Source: Argentina anserina
Taxonomy: Eukaryota; Streptophyta; Magnoliopsida; Rosales; Rosaceae
Direction of reading: 5' to 3'
Assembly (NCBI RefSeq): GCF_933775445.1
Contig: NC_065877.1
Location: 20,522,001 to 20,586,000 of the forward strand
DNA length: 64,000 bases
Shown: one piece after another, positions 47,298 through 59,935 of the stretch
Layout: each line of letters opens with the position of its first letter
Position numbering within the stretch: the stretch's first letter is position 1
Notes under the pieces: generated by a model
Told to the model about the DNA's origin: nothing
What the model saw: only the letters and a program-made list of their open reading frames with translations
Database searches by the model: none
Translations under genes and position numbers: made by a program

Positions 47298-50200
47298 ACC
47301 CAGCAAGTAAATACTCTTATTCCAGATCGAAACTGCTCTCTCTCTTTCTCGAACCCATCTCTCTCTCTCTCTCTCTTTCTCGAACTCAGCCACCATCTAT
47401 GTTGTCACCTATAAGGATCACACATATATGACGGAAGAGTCAACCACACCTCGTCGGCATAGCCATTAAAGCCATTGTCAAGGTTCGCTTGTTTCGCTTC
47501 TTTGGCGAACCAAAGATTGTGTCAAATTGATTAAGGCCTCAAGGTTTAACGCATGGCTTCCGTCGACAAATTGATCAAGGCGTTTACGATCATGATTTAG
47601 ATCAGCCAACTATGAGGTTGCTCCGACGATGCATCCGATTTCAGGTTCCTTCAATCCAACACATCAGATTTTTTATGGTTTTTCTTTATCTCAGATTTGA
47701 TTGCTTATCTATGAATATGGATATACGTATTGCTTTGATGTCTCAAGGCCTCTGGTTCAATTGGTATTGTTTAATGTGTTCATGATTATTTGAAGAAACT
47801 TGTTTCATTGCGTTACAGTATTCACGGTAAAATTCATAGATTCAATGATAGTATGTTATCTGTTTTTTTTTGATGTTATGTATGAACATGGTGCTATATT
47901 CTTATTTGAATGATTTTGTAACCGATACTATAACTGGTATGCAACAACCCTTGTAACTATGCTAACATAAGTACTGTATTGGTAACCATCTATGTAACTA
48001 TGTTGGTAGCTGTGCTATTAAGTAATTGTTTGATAACTGTGTAACTACTACTTTCATGTAGGTGCGATATTGAGAGATGCAACAAAGTGGAAGAAACGTC
48101 GATTGGTAAATATGATGCAACATGTTCAATTGGTAACTATCTAAGTAACTGTGTTTTGCAACCGTGTGATTACTATTTGGTAACTGTTCTCATAGCATTT
48201 TGTATGTCTGTGTACATATTAGGTTACATTAATATCTTTTTTCTCATATATGCAAAATAAAATAGCCCTAAAACTAGGCAGTAGAAAAAAAGGGACGTTA
48301 GTAGCAATGATGATGATAGATATCACGAGCTACGGACAAAGATAGTTTTATGAACTCAATTGCGAATTGTAGAAGCAACATTAACATGAGAGTTTGTACC
48401 TCATTCTAGCATGATTGGTGAATGTACATGTAACCACCATCAATACCATATAACTATTAATATTAAGTAACTATTTCGGTAACTGTATTGACTATTGAGT
48501 TTACTGTCTATGTAACTATTACGATAACTATATTCACATGAATAACTATCTTAGTAACTATTCATGTAATGAATAACTATATCGGTAACTTTATTGACAT
48601 AAAGTAACTGTTTGGGTAACCTAACCGTGTTAGCAAATACTCATGTAGCTATTCAAGTAACTAATTAGTCTTGTAAGTACTCAAGCACCATGACAATAGT
48701 GTGTCTCAACCATGTCACTAGGTTATGTAACTGACTAAGTAACTGTTTATGTATCTAGCCATGTTACTCAAGTACTAACTATGTAACTACCCAACTATTT
48801 AGTCAAGTAATAACTCATGTAAATGAACCACGTACTCATGTGTATATTTTGTAATGTCAGGTTTTCGTAATGTTACTTCAAGTGGTTAGTTTCCGAGTTA
48901 CATGGAAGTTATATGGCAATTAATCACGTAACTACGCAACTGGTTAAGTAATTACTTACGTAACTAGACTACTCCACCGCCTTGATTGAACTTGACAACG
49001 CAGCCTTCCCCCCTCAACATCGTCCTCTACCGGATTTACAATATCATCATGCCTATCTCGTGTTCTTAAATGTTTTATTTTTGGTCTTCTTCAAGCGAAA
49101 AACACCATTCTCGTGCGTAAAAATGCACTGCAAATCTCTTCGGTGGGTAGGTTCAGCCTACTTTGGCTCATATTGCTTATTTGCTTTGTTTAATTTGGTT
49201 TCATTCTCTCAGAGTAATTTTAATTCACTGATTATGTTTTCTTCATTTTAATGAGAGCTTATGTTCCTCTCATGGATTCTATTCTAAATCTCTACTAATT
49301 TATGCTTGATATTGTAGTTAGGCTTGTTTTGGTGCTTGTAATTAGTGGATGTTTTGTTGGATTAAGAAATTGTTTGATGAGATTGGAAATTCAAGCTTGT
49401 TTTGGTTGGTCGGTGACCTCGAATTCCTGAACAAAATTGGATAATTAAGCACATAATGCATAGAAGGTGTTTGATAAAAGTCCTCAATTAAGTAGTTACA
49501 TAGTTAGGTGGCTAGTTATGTGATCAGTTACACGACTACTAAGATGAGGTTAAAGAGATTTTTAGCTAGTTAGATGGCCGGTTACATGGTTGGAATGCGC
49601 TACTGTTGCGGTGCAGCGGGATGTTGTAAATAGTTACTTGAATAGTACTAAAGTAGTTACAAAATTAGTTATTTAAGTATTGGCATGGCCAGTTTAAGTA
49701 GTTACATAGTACTTATGTGAGTGGTTGCATATTCAGTTACATAGACAATAGTGTTCCATTAATTATCTGTTTGGTAACTGTGTGGATATTGGTTTTTTGT
49801 AGGTGCGATGTTGGGAGATACAACGTAGTAGAGTAAACATCGACATCATTTTCAAGGCAACCATTTTGCAATGATTTTCATGGAGCAGATCGGTCTGCTC
49901 TTGAAGTACTGAGATTTTAATAGTTAACCAACATTTACATGTGTATATTTTGTTAAGTTCTTATAATGTTACTTCAAGTGGCTAGTTTGCGAATTACATG
50001 AAAGGTATGTGGCAATTGGTCATGTAACTGACAAGGTAACTACCCAACTAGTCAAGTAACTACATATGTAACTAAATTACTCAAGTAACTTCTCATGTTA
50101 CTAAAGTTTCTATGCACTACTGATGTAACTCATTTTGAAACTACAAATTTATTGTTCATGTAATTGATTATTTGTATGGTATAACCAGTTTTTTAATTAC

Positions 50201-52068
50201 TCAATCATTGTAACAATCGTATGTCTTAAACATGTCACTAGGCCATGACCAAGTAACTAGTTATATAACAGACCATGTAACTACTTAGATACTAGCTATG
50301 TAACTACCTAACTCTCTAGTCAAGTAACTACTTATGTAACTGAACTACGTACTTAGGTAACTAGTCATGTAACTACTAAGTTATTTAGTTACTACTTGTA
50401 TAATTACTCGTGTAAAGTAACTTGACTTATCCGTTTATTGATCATGTAACTACTTAGGTAACATGACATGTAACTATCGAAGTAACTAGTCATTGGTCAT
50501 GTTATGGATTATTTGCAGTATGTCGCTGCACGACAACATTACATGTTTGATCATGTCACTAGCTCATGTAACTGGTCTTGTAAATGATTATGTAACTTGT
50601 CATGTAACTACTCAAGTAACTGGTCTTGTAAATGATTATGTAATTTTTCATGTAACTACTCAAGTAACGATCATATAGCTAACCACATATATAACTACAC
50701 ATGCAACTACATTGGTAACTGGAGCAGTAACTACCAAGCTACTCAAGTAACTGATCATATAGCTAACCACATATAAACTAGACATGTAACTGTATTAGTA
50801 ACTGAAGTAGTAACTATCAAGCTACTGGCTATGTTGTTGATTCTGGAAATGAAACATGAGCAGTAACTGTCGTACTGTTGTCTAAGCTACAAGGTAACTA
50901 TAATGATAATTGTAGCAACATGGTACTAAACCAACACTGTACTTTAATATATTGACCAAAATACCTCGATTTGAAAAGAAACAAGACACAATATGAAACT
51001 GAAGAATGTAGGAGTTACCGAAATTGTAACCAACTATGTAAGACCAAGTAGGTTTGTGCCTCTAATCAGAACTTTAGTAAGAGAATGCAAAAGTTTTGGA
51101 CACTATCTGAATCAGAATGGAAATTGTCAATAATTAAATGACTAGGTAGACATCAATACCTTAGTAAGTGAGAAATAACTCATTGTAATATTACCACACC
51201 ATTAACATTAGCAACGTTCCTAAACGGTAGGTTTTCTACATTCACAACCTCATTGAGAACTTTTTATCAAACACCTTATATGCATTAATTCATAAACACA
51301 TAAAAAAACAACATTTAAGCAAGGCCAATGCCGAGGGGCTATCATTGAATTATACAACAATCAAAGCAACATATATATTCAAGCTCATAACTAAACAATC
51401 AAATATGAGATAAAAAAAATCATAAACAAACTTGCTTCAACATGGTTGTGAATCAATGGAATTTGATGCTTGATGTGTCAATCACTAAAGCTAAGACTCA
51501 TATTTTCACCGATTTTAAGAGGATAACTCTAGAGGAGTCAAGATTGATGTCATGTTTCCGATCTAGTACCAGGAGATATAGTCTGCTGAGTCATCGTCAT
51601 TCTTGACCACTTAGTCATAGTTCCTGAAAACTCAAGCTTTAGCCTAGCCTCCTCCTTTTCCTCTTGTTCCATCGCGAGCAAAGTCATTGGAGTCGGTGCC
51701 GGAACCGTATATCACGAGAAAGGTGTCGGTGGTGTTTTAAGTGAGGATGAGAGATGAGAATGGTCGAAGGAGATCTCATTGGCGAGTTCGGTGCCTCAGA
51801 TAGTGATTTGGTCCAGAGAGAGAGAGAGAACGTTCAAAAAAGAGAAATGAATCAGTTTGGTAGGAGTAAAATCATGTTAGGAGTGAAAATAAGGTTAAAA
51901 ATGGCAAAGAGGTAAATGTCAGACTAAAATTTGAAAATTGCCCCTTTTTATCATTTTGTCAAAAGAATAGATCATTTTATCATTGACACTCTTTAATAAG
52001 GGACATTTTTATCAAGTGATAAACTAGGATTATTTTTAACATTTTGATCTTGAAATGACCCTTTTAAA
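47088..52068. mobile_element. Probable Mutator-like element filled with GTAACT repeats, about 5 kb
   Basis: The left edge AAGGGCATTTAAAGACCCAA and the right edge (complement AAAAGGGTCATTTCAAGATC) align, with gaps, over about 60 bp through CAAAAT.TT, CC.TAGTTT and TTGATAAA. Long terminal inverted repeats of this kind suggest Mutator-like origin, but no convincing 9-bp duplication is visible (ATAATT on both sides). Inside are a CT microsatellite (47265-47296 and 47365-47380), a GC-richer flank near 47390-47650 and another near 51500-51830 (complement), and between them an array of degenerate GTAACT motifs. No transposase is recognisable. Confidence 0.4.
47930..50930. repeat. Degenerate GTAACT/AGTTAC array of about 3 kb
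   Basis: Dozens of GTAACTA, GTAACTG and TGTAACT units spaced irregularly at about 10-30 bp occupy 47930-49000 and 49970-50900 on the plus strand. Between them (about 49490-49760) the same motif is in the opposite orientation (AGTTACATAG). At least two segments of the array are direct duplicates (TAGGTGCGAT.TTG.GAGAT at 48059 and 49800; ATGTTACTTCAAGTGG at 48868 and 49966). There is no simple period, so it is neither a microsatellite nor an ordinary satellite. Confidence 0.8.
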
Positions 52069-52170
52069 TAATTTCTTCATGATTGTTTTGCTTTTTTTTT
52101 TTGTTATTATCTCGACCTGAGATTTACTAGGAATTTATTGCGAATTAAGTTCAGGTCGGCCGAGAACTAC

Positions 52171-52727
52171 TGTAACAACCTCGATAATTGAGTAAGCTCG
52201 TAAATTATTCTAACATTCATATGTAAAAATCCTTATTCTACATCATTGACATAGTCTTTGTTCGAAGTAGAATGAGTTTCAAGAGCCAAAAAGTTTGAAA
52301 ATCGATTAAGTTGTTATGGCTTAAGAGTTGACTTTTAACTCGTTACTCATCTCTGAAAACTTTATTCATGAAAGTCATAGAGCTCGTCGATACGAGTTCA
52401 TAGACACGTGACACACTTAAAACGGTTACTGTATGTTAGAGTTGTTAGCAACTAAAGTTAAGTGTCGAAATTGGATTAGGTTTCTGCAAGGGCAATAAAG
52501 TAATTTTACAAGGGTACCCTAATCTTTTTAAACTCTCATCTCTTCTCTCTCGGCCACACCCTTCCTTTTTATTTTATCTCTTTTATTTTTCTTCTTCGGA
52601 GGGGAGAAACACAGAGAGGGAGGGGAGCTCTCTCTCTTTTTCATCTGCTCAGGTCGCCACCGGGATGGCACCGTGAAGCACCACCGCTGTAACCTTCTGG
52701 GTCGGGTTGTCTCTGTGGTATCAGAGC
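52171..52727 (+). repeat. 5' LTR plus primer-binding site of a degraded retrotransposon
   Basis: The LTR begins TGTAACAACCTCG at 52171 and ends at about 52715, directly followed by TGGTATCAGAGC (52716-52727), the initiator-Met tRNA primer-binding site. Inside are GAGTTGACTTTTAACTCGTT and CTCGTCGATACGAGTTC, shared with the LTRs at 18003, 44168 and 56397. I found no matching 3' LTR and no coding region downstream. Confidence 0.7.
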
Positions 52728-53313
52728 TTTAATTGGTTACACCCCTTGGACCAAGGTTCTTGATCTATTGTTGATTTTTTTTTCTGTTGTAGACTTCTGG
52801 GTTGGCTCAGTTGATTTGAGTTTGCATTGCAAGTCGTATGAATCTTACTTTTCTAGAGATTTGGCATGTACCTTGCGGTCTCTGTGTTTGTGTGCATATC
52901 TCTTCCCTTTCGTTTTCTCGTTCTCTACAATATGCATTTTGTATGCATCTTTGCTTGATTGACTTAGTGTATAGGCACTTAGTTCAAGTACAAATAGATT
53001 GATGTAGGTGTAATTTTGGATTGGTACAGTGATGCTACAAAAGATAGGTCTGTAGATGAATGTAAGCTAACATAAGCGGATATGGGGAAGAGCAGAATGT
53101 CCTGAATTTTGGAATTTAGGCACGAAATTTAAAGAACTTAAAGTCTAGGAGTAGGGTTTGGATGATAAATGGTATTCATTACTGGGGTAAGCATATTAAT
53201 ACTGAGTTTGAAGTGATATATTTGCTTCTAGAAATGTGGTGGGTAAAGGATTGAATTTGTGTATATCAATATGAATTGCTTGAAGATGTGACTTCTCCCT
53301 GGTAGAGGACATA
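52728..53313. other. Internal remnant of the LTR element or intergenic
   Basis: Follows the primer-binding site without recognisable gag or pol. The 64-codon frame at 52768-52962 is hydrophobic but matches nothing I know. Confidence 0.35.
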
Positions 53314-53321
53314 ACTGATTG

Positions 53322-54054
53322 TAGGGTTGGCACTTTCAACTGAAAAAAACCAACCAACCACTTACCAGCCGAACCAACACGTGTTGATAGCCGACAGGTT
53401 CGGTTACCGAACCTTTGGTATGATAGAACCGACCCAACAAGAAAATATGGTACGGTAGTGGTACAATATTATGTATAATATGGGAATACCGTATTGAATC
53501 TGTCAAATATGTCTTTATACGTATATTTCAGGTCAGTTGCAAAATACAACTAAGACTTTGTTGGTGACAACTAACAAGAATCGAAATTCCAACCTCGTGG
53601 GGGAACATCAATACCTTGGACCACTACGCCATGTGCGCTCCTTGTTAATTATTATGCAAACATTGTATTTATTAACTTTTGTAGCAAAAAAAAAACAAAT
53701 CCCCTTCAATAAATAAAATACCGACTTGTTCGACGAACTTCTTTCTTCTCAGATATCGATTGCAAAAAACTTCAATTTTCTGAAACTTCTGCATCTTTTT
53801 TTTTTCCAGATTTGCATTTTTCTGCAACAAAACTGAAGATTTGAACTATTTGCAACTCAATCTCCTGCAGCCATGCAAACTTCTTCAACTTCTATCTGAA
53901 CCGAATGAAATCAACTGAAGAATACGCTTACCGAAAAGTCGGTATACTACTCTCTTCGGCTCGGCAACATTTCGAAATTTATGACTACCGACAAAAGTCG
54001 ATCGGTAGATGGTAGGAGCAAAAAGGGGTCAGTTTTCTATAGAACCCAGCCCTA
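53322..54054. mobile_element. hAT MITE with TAGGGYTGG ends, 733 bp
   Basis: The left end TAGGGTTGGCACTTTC and the right end (complement TAGGGCTGGGTTCTAT) are flanked by ACTGATTG (53314-53321) and GCTGATTG (54055-54062), a 7-of-8 match to an 8-bp duplication. Both subterminal parts carry ACCGAA/TTCGGT-type motifs (53380-53460 and 53930-54010). No coding sequence. Confidence 0.75.
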
Positions 54055-54341
54055 GCTGATTGAATAGGGCAAATTTCTTGCATTAGTTGGATAGTGGTAT
54101 ATATTCTAGCACGATTACAAGCATAACATAGAACTTGTTACTGTTGAGAATTTTATTTGCTACAGGTGTAAACAGGTATATATTTGGACACAACTAGTTG
54201 TTGCATGTTCTAGCATGGCTGCCAACATAAGATTTAGTGTAAAATAAATACCAAGGCTACTACTGTATTTGGAGCTTTACTTGTTGCGATAGTAAAACTT
54301 TGGACTAATATATTATTTTGGCTTGAGAAAGACTTGCATCA

Positions 54342-54740
54342 GTATGGGCATTGGATTCATGATTTTCAAATGAACTTGGGGATTGGAGAGATTTTGGATG
54401 CTGAGGCTTGAGGCTTATTTGTTTGTCTGAAGCTCATTGCCAAGCATTACAGTAGAAATGTTGAAATTGAGTCTGACTCTGCCATTCTTATCAAACTTAT
54501 GCAAATGGATAACACTTCTACGCATCCTCTTGGGTCACTGCTTGCTAGTTGTGCTTCTAAGATTTCCAAGCTACATAACATGAAACTCTCATATTTTTAG
54601 AGAGTGCAACATGGTTGCTGATGCCTTGTCAAAAAGAGTATTTCTCATGAATTAGGACTGATTGAGTTTGCTGATCCCCCGCACATGCAGCGCATGCTCT
54701 TGGACGATTTGGTCAGTGTTGCTAGATGTAGGCGCACATG
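54342..54740 (+). pseudogene. LINE-type RNase H domain remnant
   Basis: Reading YGHWIHDFQMNLGIGEILDAEA-stop-GLFVCLKL, then RNVEIESDSAILIKLMQM, HPLGSLLASC, RECNMVADALSK and, after a one-base shift, ELGLIEFADPP and LLDDLVSVARCRRT with a stop at 54738-54740. This is the plant RNase H-like fold (RVT_3) at the C-terminus of L1-type LINE polyproteins. The catalytic acids in DAEA, ESDSA and VADALSK are still visible. Two in-frame stops and one frameshift inactivate it, and no reverse transcriptase lies upstream. Confidence 0.8.
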
Positions 54741-56391
54741 AGCTTGTTTTAATATTTACTGAGCATTTTAGGTCCCCTTTATAACAATAAAAGAAGACTT
54801 GCATCAGTGATATTCCTAACACAAATTTTGCATAATAATGTAGCAGTAACCCTAAAACAAAAGGTAAATAATATAGACATGTAATTTTATACAAACCAAT
54901 TAATAGCAATTTATATCAACGTAACGTGTAAAAAAGGCATAGGGGGTATCAGTATGACATTAGCAATGAAGCGCTTTATTACAAAACGAGTATAGAATAA
55001 TGAGAGTACGGGGATATGAAAAAGCCTATTCAATATCGATCAACATGACTTAAAAATCAAAACAGCAATAAGAATCTAGTTAAATCAATGAAGTTTCAGA
55101 CTTTGATTACAATTTGCCCTTAATTTTCCATAATATAATTGTAATGGCTGTTATATATGCCTAAATTTTAATCAGACTTTGGTATGAAAGTGTTTTTGGA
55201 TTGGACAAGACATTGATGCAATCATTGATGTACAACCAAGATTGTGAATTTTTTTTCTCTCAATGAATGAACTGAGATTATTCGAATATTAATCAAGATA
55301 TACGTGGTTCGATTTTTACTATTTTGATTTTGCGAAGTACAACATAAAGTAAAGTAACTTCACAAAATATTTGTATGACATAAATGACTGAATGCAAAAA
55401 AATGCATTATGCGATCACCACAATAATAGTAATAATGAACAGTAATATCATATCTGTGGATATAACGAATAATATCAATAAGGTCAATCATTTCTACTCC
55501 TTCGAGATTCACAATGTACATACATTCTAGATTGGAATTATTTTTTGCGATTCTATGAAATTATTCTAAATAATTTGGGTTTGTATTTCATTTTATTTTA
55601 TGTCTTAACTATATACCTCATTGACACTTTATGTAACAAGAGCCAACAAGAGACAATCGAACCCTCATACGTTTTAAATATTTATGTCAATGACTTTTTC
55701 ATTTAAAAAGAATAAATGAGATTACAATTGACTTCTTTTACATTATCTATAATGAATGCGGATGTAACCGAGTAAAGAGAAGTTTTTTTGTCTATCTAGC
55801 TGTTATATGTAACTTCTTAATGAATCCAACAATGTCAAAATAAATTGACCTTCGGGATTTTGATATATTTGAGCTCTGACACAATTTACTAGGATACCTA
55901 GGTCGTGATATGTGCGTATGTATATTAAAGAAATTACACATAGATACTCATGTTTTTGGATACATAGAAGCAAGAACTATAAAATAATGACAGTAAAAAT
56001 CCTTAAAATTTATTCCATGGAGGAAATGAAGATTTGATTTCATCCACATATTTCGTTTGGGAGCGACGAAATATGTACTAACTTCTTATTATACTTATGT
56101 CTATTGTGATTACATATGACAAACTAATCATTCAAAGCCTATCTCTAAAAGCAATTAGGTTTCAGACTATCCTATGCAAATGACACGTACATGTATTCTC
56201 ATTGTGTTCAAACATTGAATCCAACAAAAATTATGTAGATTAATTCAACCAATTTGCGGACACCTTCAATACTTTATAGTGTTGGTTGATGTGTCAACAC
56301 GCTGATCACGTATCATCACACCATTCAATATTAAAAGTAATGTTGCTTATACTAGTTACGAACACACTTGGTCTCATGGAAAAAGACTACA
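54741..56391. other. Intergenic, no gene recognised
   Basis: AT-rich, with no conserved frames or repeats seen. It ends at the target duplication GTACT (56392-56396). Confidence 0.5.
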
Positions 56392-57530
56392 GTACTTGTA
56401 ATAACCTTATTTTCAAACAATATTTGTCTTGATATGAATTCTATAAAGTTGTGAAATTCAAGTAAAATAAATTTAATTGTTTGCGACTTTACGAAACGAA
56501 AACGGAAACGTTCTCGGAACGTTTAATTAGAAAAACGTTACGTTTCCGAACTAATATATCAACTTTTATTCCGTCACTCGGTTGCGAAAACTTCCTTCAT
56601 GAAAGTTGTAGAGATCGTCGATACGAGTACGTGGAGGCTTCACGCGTTCGAATCGGAAGTCGTACATGAAAGTTATTAACGTCGGAAGTTAGTTTCCGAT
56701 TTTGGAAACGAGTATAAAAAGGGCATTTTTGTGATTAGGGTTTCCATTTCTGGAAACCACACTCTCTCTCCTCTCTCTTCGCCTCCCTCTCCCTCTCACC
56801 CGATTCTCCCTCTTCCCTCTTGGCTTCAGCACCGATCTTCTATCTCAGGGAGACCTAGTCCTCACCGCCGGCCTAGGAGGCGTCGCACACCCCCCGCAGG
56901 CGACCCCAAGGAGAACGCACCCTCTCGCGCCGCGCCGGAGCTCCACCAACATCTCCAAGTTGCTGCGTTTTCCTCCGCCGTGTCAAAGCCAATCTCCAGT
57001 AGTTTCCAAGCTCGATTGAGGTGAGGGTTAGCATGATTAGGTTGTTGTGGTGCTTGATTGTTGATTTGTGGTTGTTTGGTTTCGATTTGGAAGAGATCGG
57101 AGGAGGTCGGATTTGGGAGAGATGCCGCCGCCTTGGGCGGCCCGTGTGAGGGCGTGGAGGGGTCTAGGGACGGGGTGAGGCCGTGGGGAGGAAGAGGGGG
57201 AAGAAAGGAGGGGTTTTGGGGCAGCGGTGGCGTGCTACGCGCCGGCCCTAGGCTCGGCGCGTGTGCCCCACGCGATGCCACAGTGAGTGGCGCGTGAGCG
57301 CCACGCGTGGTGTCACGGACCGACTTACTACGCAGCGGAATATGACCCGTGCGGTGCCAAGGTTACTCTTAACCAAGGCCAGCCTAACTCAACATGCATT
57401 CCTGATGCCAACTTTCTTTTGCTTACTTGTGCACCTCCCGTGTCATTCCGATCTTTCTCTCTTACATTCCTTGCTTGTGAGGTTCCACCAACAAAAGCCA
57501 CTCACACATGAGTCTCACAACTTGTGACTT

Positions 57531-57750
57531 ATCGATCGCTTCCTCGTGTCATGGTACTCCCATGCCACTCGCCCAACCGATAGGCTTCCACGCCATCCGT
57601 TTACCGATCGCTTCCTTGTATCATGGTACTCCCACGACACTCGCCCAACCGATAGGCTTCAATGCCAACCCCTTACCGATCGCTTCCTCGTGTCATGGTG
57701 CTCCCATGACACTCGCCCAACCTATAGGCTTCCATGCCAACCCCTTACTA
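57531..57750. repeat. Three tandem 72-bp units
   Basis: GATCGCTTCCT begins units at 57534, 57606 and 57678, each followed by GTATCATGGTACTCCCA-like and ACTCGCCCAACC.ATAGGCTTC. Since 72 is a multiple of three, overlapping frames show a repeated 24-residue block. I read this as a by-product of the period, not evidence of a protein. Confidence 0.88.
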
Positions 57751-59456
57751 ACAAGCGTGCACCTTGCACCTCGTAGCACGCGGCATGACAGTAGGTCGAG
57801 ACATTGATGGTCCTCGCTTCCTTCTATCTGACCGTCCCTTGGAAGCATGCGCACGTTACTTGCCTCCTGAGCGTCCATCATCATGCTCACTCCGCATATA
57901 GGCATCCTTTGTTATCCCCTCACTCACGGGGTATTCATGTGGGCAACTCTGCCCTTGTGTGTTAACTTCATGGGCGAGGCTCGCCTCCACGACTCACCTC
58001 CCACATATCATCCGACATCGCACCCGACTTGTCAGCATACTATTTCATAGGCCACATGCCCGCATATGCCAACTATAGGCTTCCTTCTTTCTAGCACGGT
58101 GTCGCCCGTCCGTGCTTGCTGACAACTCTTTCCTTTGGACAAGGTCGAACCCCTAACCTATGCCCACGTCGCTTTACTCCGTGGCCATTGTGCACCACGG
58201 GGTTCCGACATGTATTCCTTCAGCCCACAAGTTCGCCCATGCCGCTGGCATAAGGATCACCCACGTACGAACCTCGCCACCCGCATGGACCCGCAATATC
58301 GGCCTACCGGACAATACTGTCCATGAGACTTCCTGACTCATGGAAACGCATGCCACCACTCTTTGGTGACATCCGCCCGGCTCCTAGGTTCCCCAAGGTC
58401 CCCCAGGAGTGACTCGCTTAGTGCCCCATAAGGCCGGCACCGAGGGTGGTGGAGAGTCAGACACCAGGTACCCCCTATAGAGCATATTGGAGAAAACTGG
58501 ACCTTGCAGGAGGAAACATCAAATATCCGAGGAGGGGCAACTTCCATAATTAATTCATACAAGCTCATAAAAATATGCCGTCAAGTGCATTGAACTCTTT
58601 TCGACGTCCCAGACATTTTTGTGTTCAGACTTTTCCCAAATTCCGAGCCTAAGTGCCTCGAACCTAGAAGTTCGTCTTAATTAGGAAACTGCCACCTGTA
58701 CATGCCACTGAACACCGAATCAGCCCGCAAATAGCCTGCATGCTTGTCGCTCGACACCATCTCTTCGGCATAGCCCCTAGAAAGTGTCACGATGGCACAA
58801 CCAATTGTGCAGCTCGTGACACGTGGCCTGCCGGAGGTGGCGCGTGGACCCACGCGCCGCCACGTGCGGCGGCGCGTAAACAGTGATTTCGAATCAGAAA
58901 TTTTGTAAATTTATTTTTACGACAGTGAATGTAAAAATGTGATTTACATACGGTAAATGTAAATTTTATTTACATACGGTAAATGTAAATGTAAATTACT
59001 TTCAGTAAATATAAAAGTAATTTTGGAAGGGTAATTCAGTAATTATGATTATAATGAGACAGTATGTACATTTGAATAGTATTATACGTACAGAAATACG
59101 TAAACAGTATGTACTCGTACATGAATACGTAATGGATGTGTATTTGTACAGTAATACATGAATAGTAAATACGTGAATAGTACACAATGAATAGTCTCAG
59201 TGAACAGTAACTTTGTAAAATCAGAAATTGCTGAACAGTAACAGATTATTACTGTTTCAGCATTTAAAGGTTTACGAAACGTTTCTAAATTCTTTTCTTA
59301 TCTTTTCAAGGTGATCGATAAATCAAGGAAATGAATTATCTTTGAAAATTGTGGAATTACGCTCGAGTTGATAAGGTGAGTAAAATCTCACATATTTACG
59401 AATCTACCCTTGCGGTGATTTCAAGATTTTTGCAAGAGTTTTAAATATTGAAATAC

Positions 59457-59935
59457 GACATGTATATGATATAGTGGCATATATATATATTTGTCTAAAT
59501 GGTAAATAAGTACATATATATATATAGTTTGCTATATTATATACTGTTATGAATTTATTGTGAATATGTCATTTCGATGACGAGAACTATATATTGAGTA
59601 TGTGATTTAATTTGTACAATAAGAGGTGTGATTATTGTACGTGGTTTTAACATGGAGTTTGTTAAACGTTTTGTCTTCGGACGTGTTTATGAAATATGAC
59701 ATGTATAGGATATAGCGAATTATATATATTGTATAAATGGTAAATAGGTACATATATATATAGTTTGCTATATAATGTACTGTTATGATTTTATCACGAT
59801 GATGTCATTTTGATGACGAGATTTATATATCGAGCATGTGATTTTGATTTGTACAATATGAGCTGTGATTATTGTACGTGATTTTAACATGGAGATTGTT
59901 AAAATGTTGAATTCTCTTCGGACTTGATTTTTGTA
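59457..59935. repeat. Tandem duplication of about 241 bp inside the long LTR
   Basis: GACATGTATA at 59457 and 59698 starts two similar units sharing AATGGTAAATA.GTACATAT, AGTTTGCTATAT, GATGACGAGA, GTGATTATTGTACGTG and TTTTAACATGGAG in order. A partial third GTGATTATTGTACGTG follows at about 59946. Confidence 0.8.

Noticed and set aside
47930..50930. GTAACT array as a CRISPR-like or satellite array
   Set aside because: Units are too short and irregularly spaced, with no constant repeat-spacer pattern, and the context is a plant genome.
56862..57297. GC-rich frames of 79-139 codons inside the long LTR
   Set aside because: Pro/Gly/Arg-rich frames are open on both strands at once, as expected from GC-rich sequence lacking stops, and no motif is present.
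57508..57807. Repeat-containing protein over the 72-bp repeats
   Set aside because: Two overlapping frames are equally open and the segment lies within a solo LTR, so the repeats explain the frames.
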